DNA of 64,000 nt, taken from the NCBI RefSeq assembly GCF_003254395.2, contig NC_037650.1, positions 4,089,001-4,153,000 of the forward strand, written 5' to 3'. The notes under the pieces were generated by a model that was given only the letters and a program-made list of their open reading frames with translations, ran no database searches and was not told the origin of the DNA. A program made the position numbers and the translations under genes. The DNA comes from Apis mellifera. Its lineage: Eukaryota; Arthropoda; Insecta; Hymenoptera; Apidae. Positions 62,993 to 64,000 of the stretch are shown one piece after another (positions within the stretch are counted from its first letter, which is position 1; each line of letters opens with the position of its first letter).

Positions 62993-63479
62993 GCGCGGAA
63001 AGGAAAAAAACTCGGGTTTTCCTTCGCTCGAAATATAATTTGCCGACCGAATCGATGACCGATTGGAAAAAATTATTAGCGTTTATTTTTTCTTCGATGA
63101 ATGTAAGAGAATCGTGTAGGGAATTGGAATTACACGTACGTAAACGAAAACAGAACGGGTTATTATTATCGTGTTGTTAAACAGGAATCGATGGAAATGT
63201 GTACGGTTCTTATACGAGTTCGCTTAATAAGATTATCTCGATAATCGGTAAACGAAAGTATACACACGAAGCGAGAAATTCGAGGAAGCATAATATAAAC
63301 GGATACGATCGATGGTAGTTGGCGATTTTGGCTCGTCGATTAAACTCCTCGATACCGTGATTCTAAATCCTCGAGCGAAAGTTTTTCCCTTTTATTTTTT
63401 CGCGTATTATTTTCCTTTTTATTTCGCTGACCCAAGCTGACGGGAGAGGAAGGAAGGATAAAGAGGGCGCGCTACTTAC

Positions 63480-63613
63480 AAGGGTCCAGTGACGAGGAAG
63501 AGGGCTGCCGCCACATTGTCTGCCGATTCTTCGAGGATGACTGGTCGTATTGAAAAACCGGAATCCCGAGGAGCGCTAATGTGGCATAACGCGGAGGCTG
63601 TGTCTAAATCTCT
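63480..63613 (-). CDS. Candidate internal exon on the minus strand, unknown protein
   Basis: Read on the minus strand, a very long T-rich tract ends in TTAAG just before 63613, and a consensus donor GTAAGT (63474-63479) follows the last exon base at 63480. The frame starting at 63613 is open for all 44 codons and includes the hydrophobic stretch RPVILEESADNVAAALFLV. Two alternative acceptors (exon start 63597 or 63540) would shorten it. Caution is needed because a second minus frame and one plus frame are also open over much of the segment. I do not recognise the product; if real, the gene lies partly beyond the right edge. Confidence 0.3.
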
Positions 63614-64000
63614 CTTAAAAAAAAAAAAGAAAAAAAAGAAAAAAGATCCAAAAAAGATCCGTTTTTCTTCCCCGACCTACGCGATCCCCGCGCACGTACG
63701 AAATCGATTCTCGCTAATTAAAAAAATCGAGAGATATATATAAATATATATCTTTTCGAAATTTGGGATTGGAAGAAACAGAGAGGGAGGGGAATATTGT
63801 TCGATCGACTTTGGAATATTTTCTTCGAATTATTTCCCCGGATTTTTCTCCGAGCTCACGACGACGAGAATCAATCAGAACACTCGAACGACCCATGATC
63901 CCATCGGTGGATCCCGGGTACCGCGAATTCGAAGGACCCTCGTACGTCAACCGCAATCGTCCCAATAAAAATATTTCCTCCCCTGGCATGGAACGTGGAT
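63614..64000. other. Right edge, non-coding
   Basis: An A-rich tract (the T-rich tract of the minus-strand acceptor), a short TA array near 63735-63751 and unremarkable sequence. Nothing else is supported. Confidence 0.5.

Larger units (their letters stand above)
54495..63479. other. Non-coding region, right part
   Basis: No gene is supported. The stretch contains a CTT array, G runs, CT and TA arrays, an ATAA array, a poly-A run and the 105-nt hairpin at 58241. Another consensus donor (GTAAGT at 54855) has no good acceptor close upstream. A repeat-poor open frame at about 62905-63180 is within chance length. Confidence 0.5.

Noticed and set aside
62905..63180. Repeat-poor 91-codon plus-strand frame
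   Set aside because: It starts at TTG, has no acceptor, and the length is within chance.
1..64000. CRISPR arrays, insertion sequences, phage or bacterial operons
   Set aside because: No spaced direct repeats, no transposase or phage proteins, and no bacterial gene organisation; composition and splice-like signals point to a eukaryote.

Overview
The window looks like non-coding nuclear DNA from an insect, most likely a hymenopteran (bee or ant type). CpG dinucleotides are abundant rather than depleted, GA/CT, TA and GAA/CTT microsatellites occur every one to two kilobases, homopurine or homopyrimidine tracts switch strand repeatedly, and nothing resembles bacterial gene packing, ribosome binding sites or operons. 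The taxonomic call is an inference from composition only, because no recognisable protein was found.

No complete protein-coding gene can be supported. Long open frames are mostly translations of simple repeats (SLSLSL, REREREK, FFFFLF) or run through CpG-rich DNA that happens to be open in several frames at once. The best coding evidence is three exon-like segments with good splice signals: 18340..18391 (+), 54450..54494 (+) and, less certainly, 63480..63613 (-). The first two are 36 kb apart on the same strand, so much of the window could be intron of one large gene with small exons, but I could not name a gene and the two exons cannot be joined directly in one frame.

Layout: 1-18.3 kb is non-coding, with a TAGteam-like motif cluster near 7.1-7.7 kb, two adjacent strong stem-loops near 12 kb, a G-rich block at 13.6 kb and a highly foldable block at 16.9-17.1 kb. 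18.3-54.5 kb holds microsatellites, promoter-like CpG-rich stretches near 26.7 and 31 kb, a dyad cluster at 36.1-36.3 kb, another at 40.95-41.35 kb, and a perfect 14-bp RFX-type X-box palindrome at 45.18 kb. 54.5-64 kb holds more simple repeats, a 105-nt imperfect hairpin at 58.2 kb and the minus-strand exon candidate at the right edge.

The most interesting signal is the set of long inverted repeats, especially 58241-58345 and 11963-12104. Their imperfect pairs are G.U wobbles when read as plus-strand RNA, as expected for a transcribed hairpin such as a miRNA precursor. I saw no transposase, reverse transcriptase, CRISPR array, tRNA, rRNA or known miRNA sequence. An undescribed multi-gene system is not evident.
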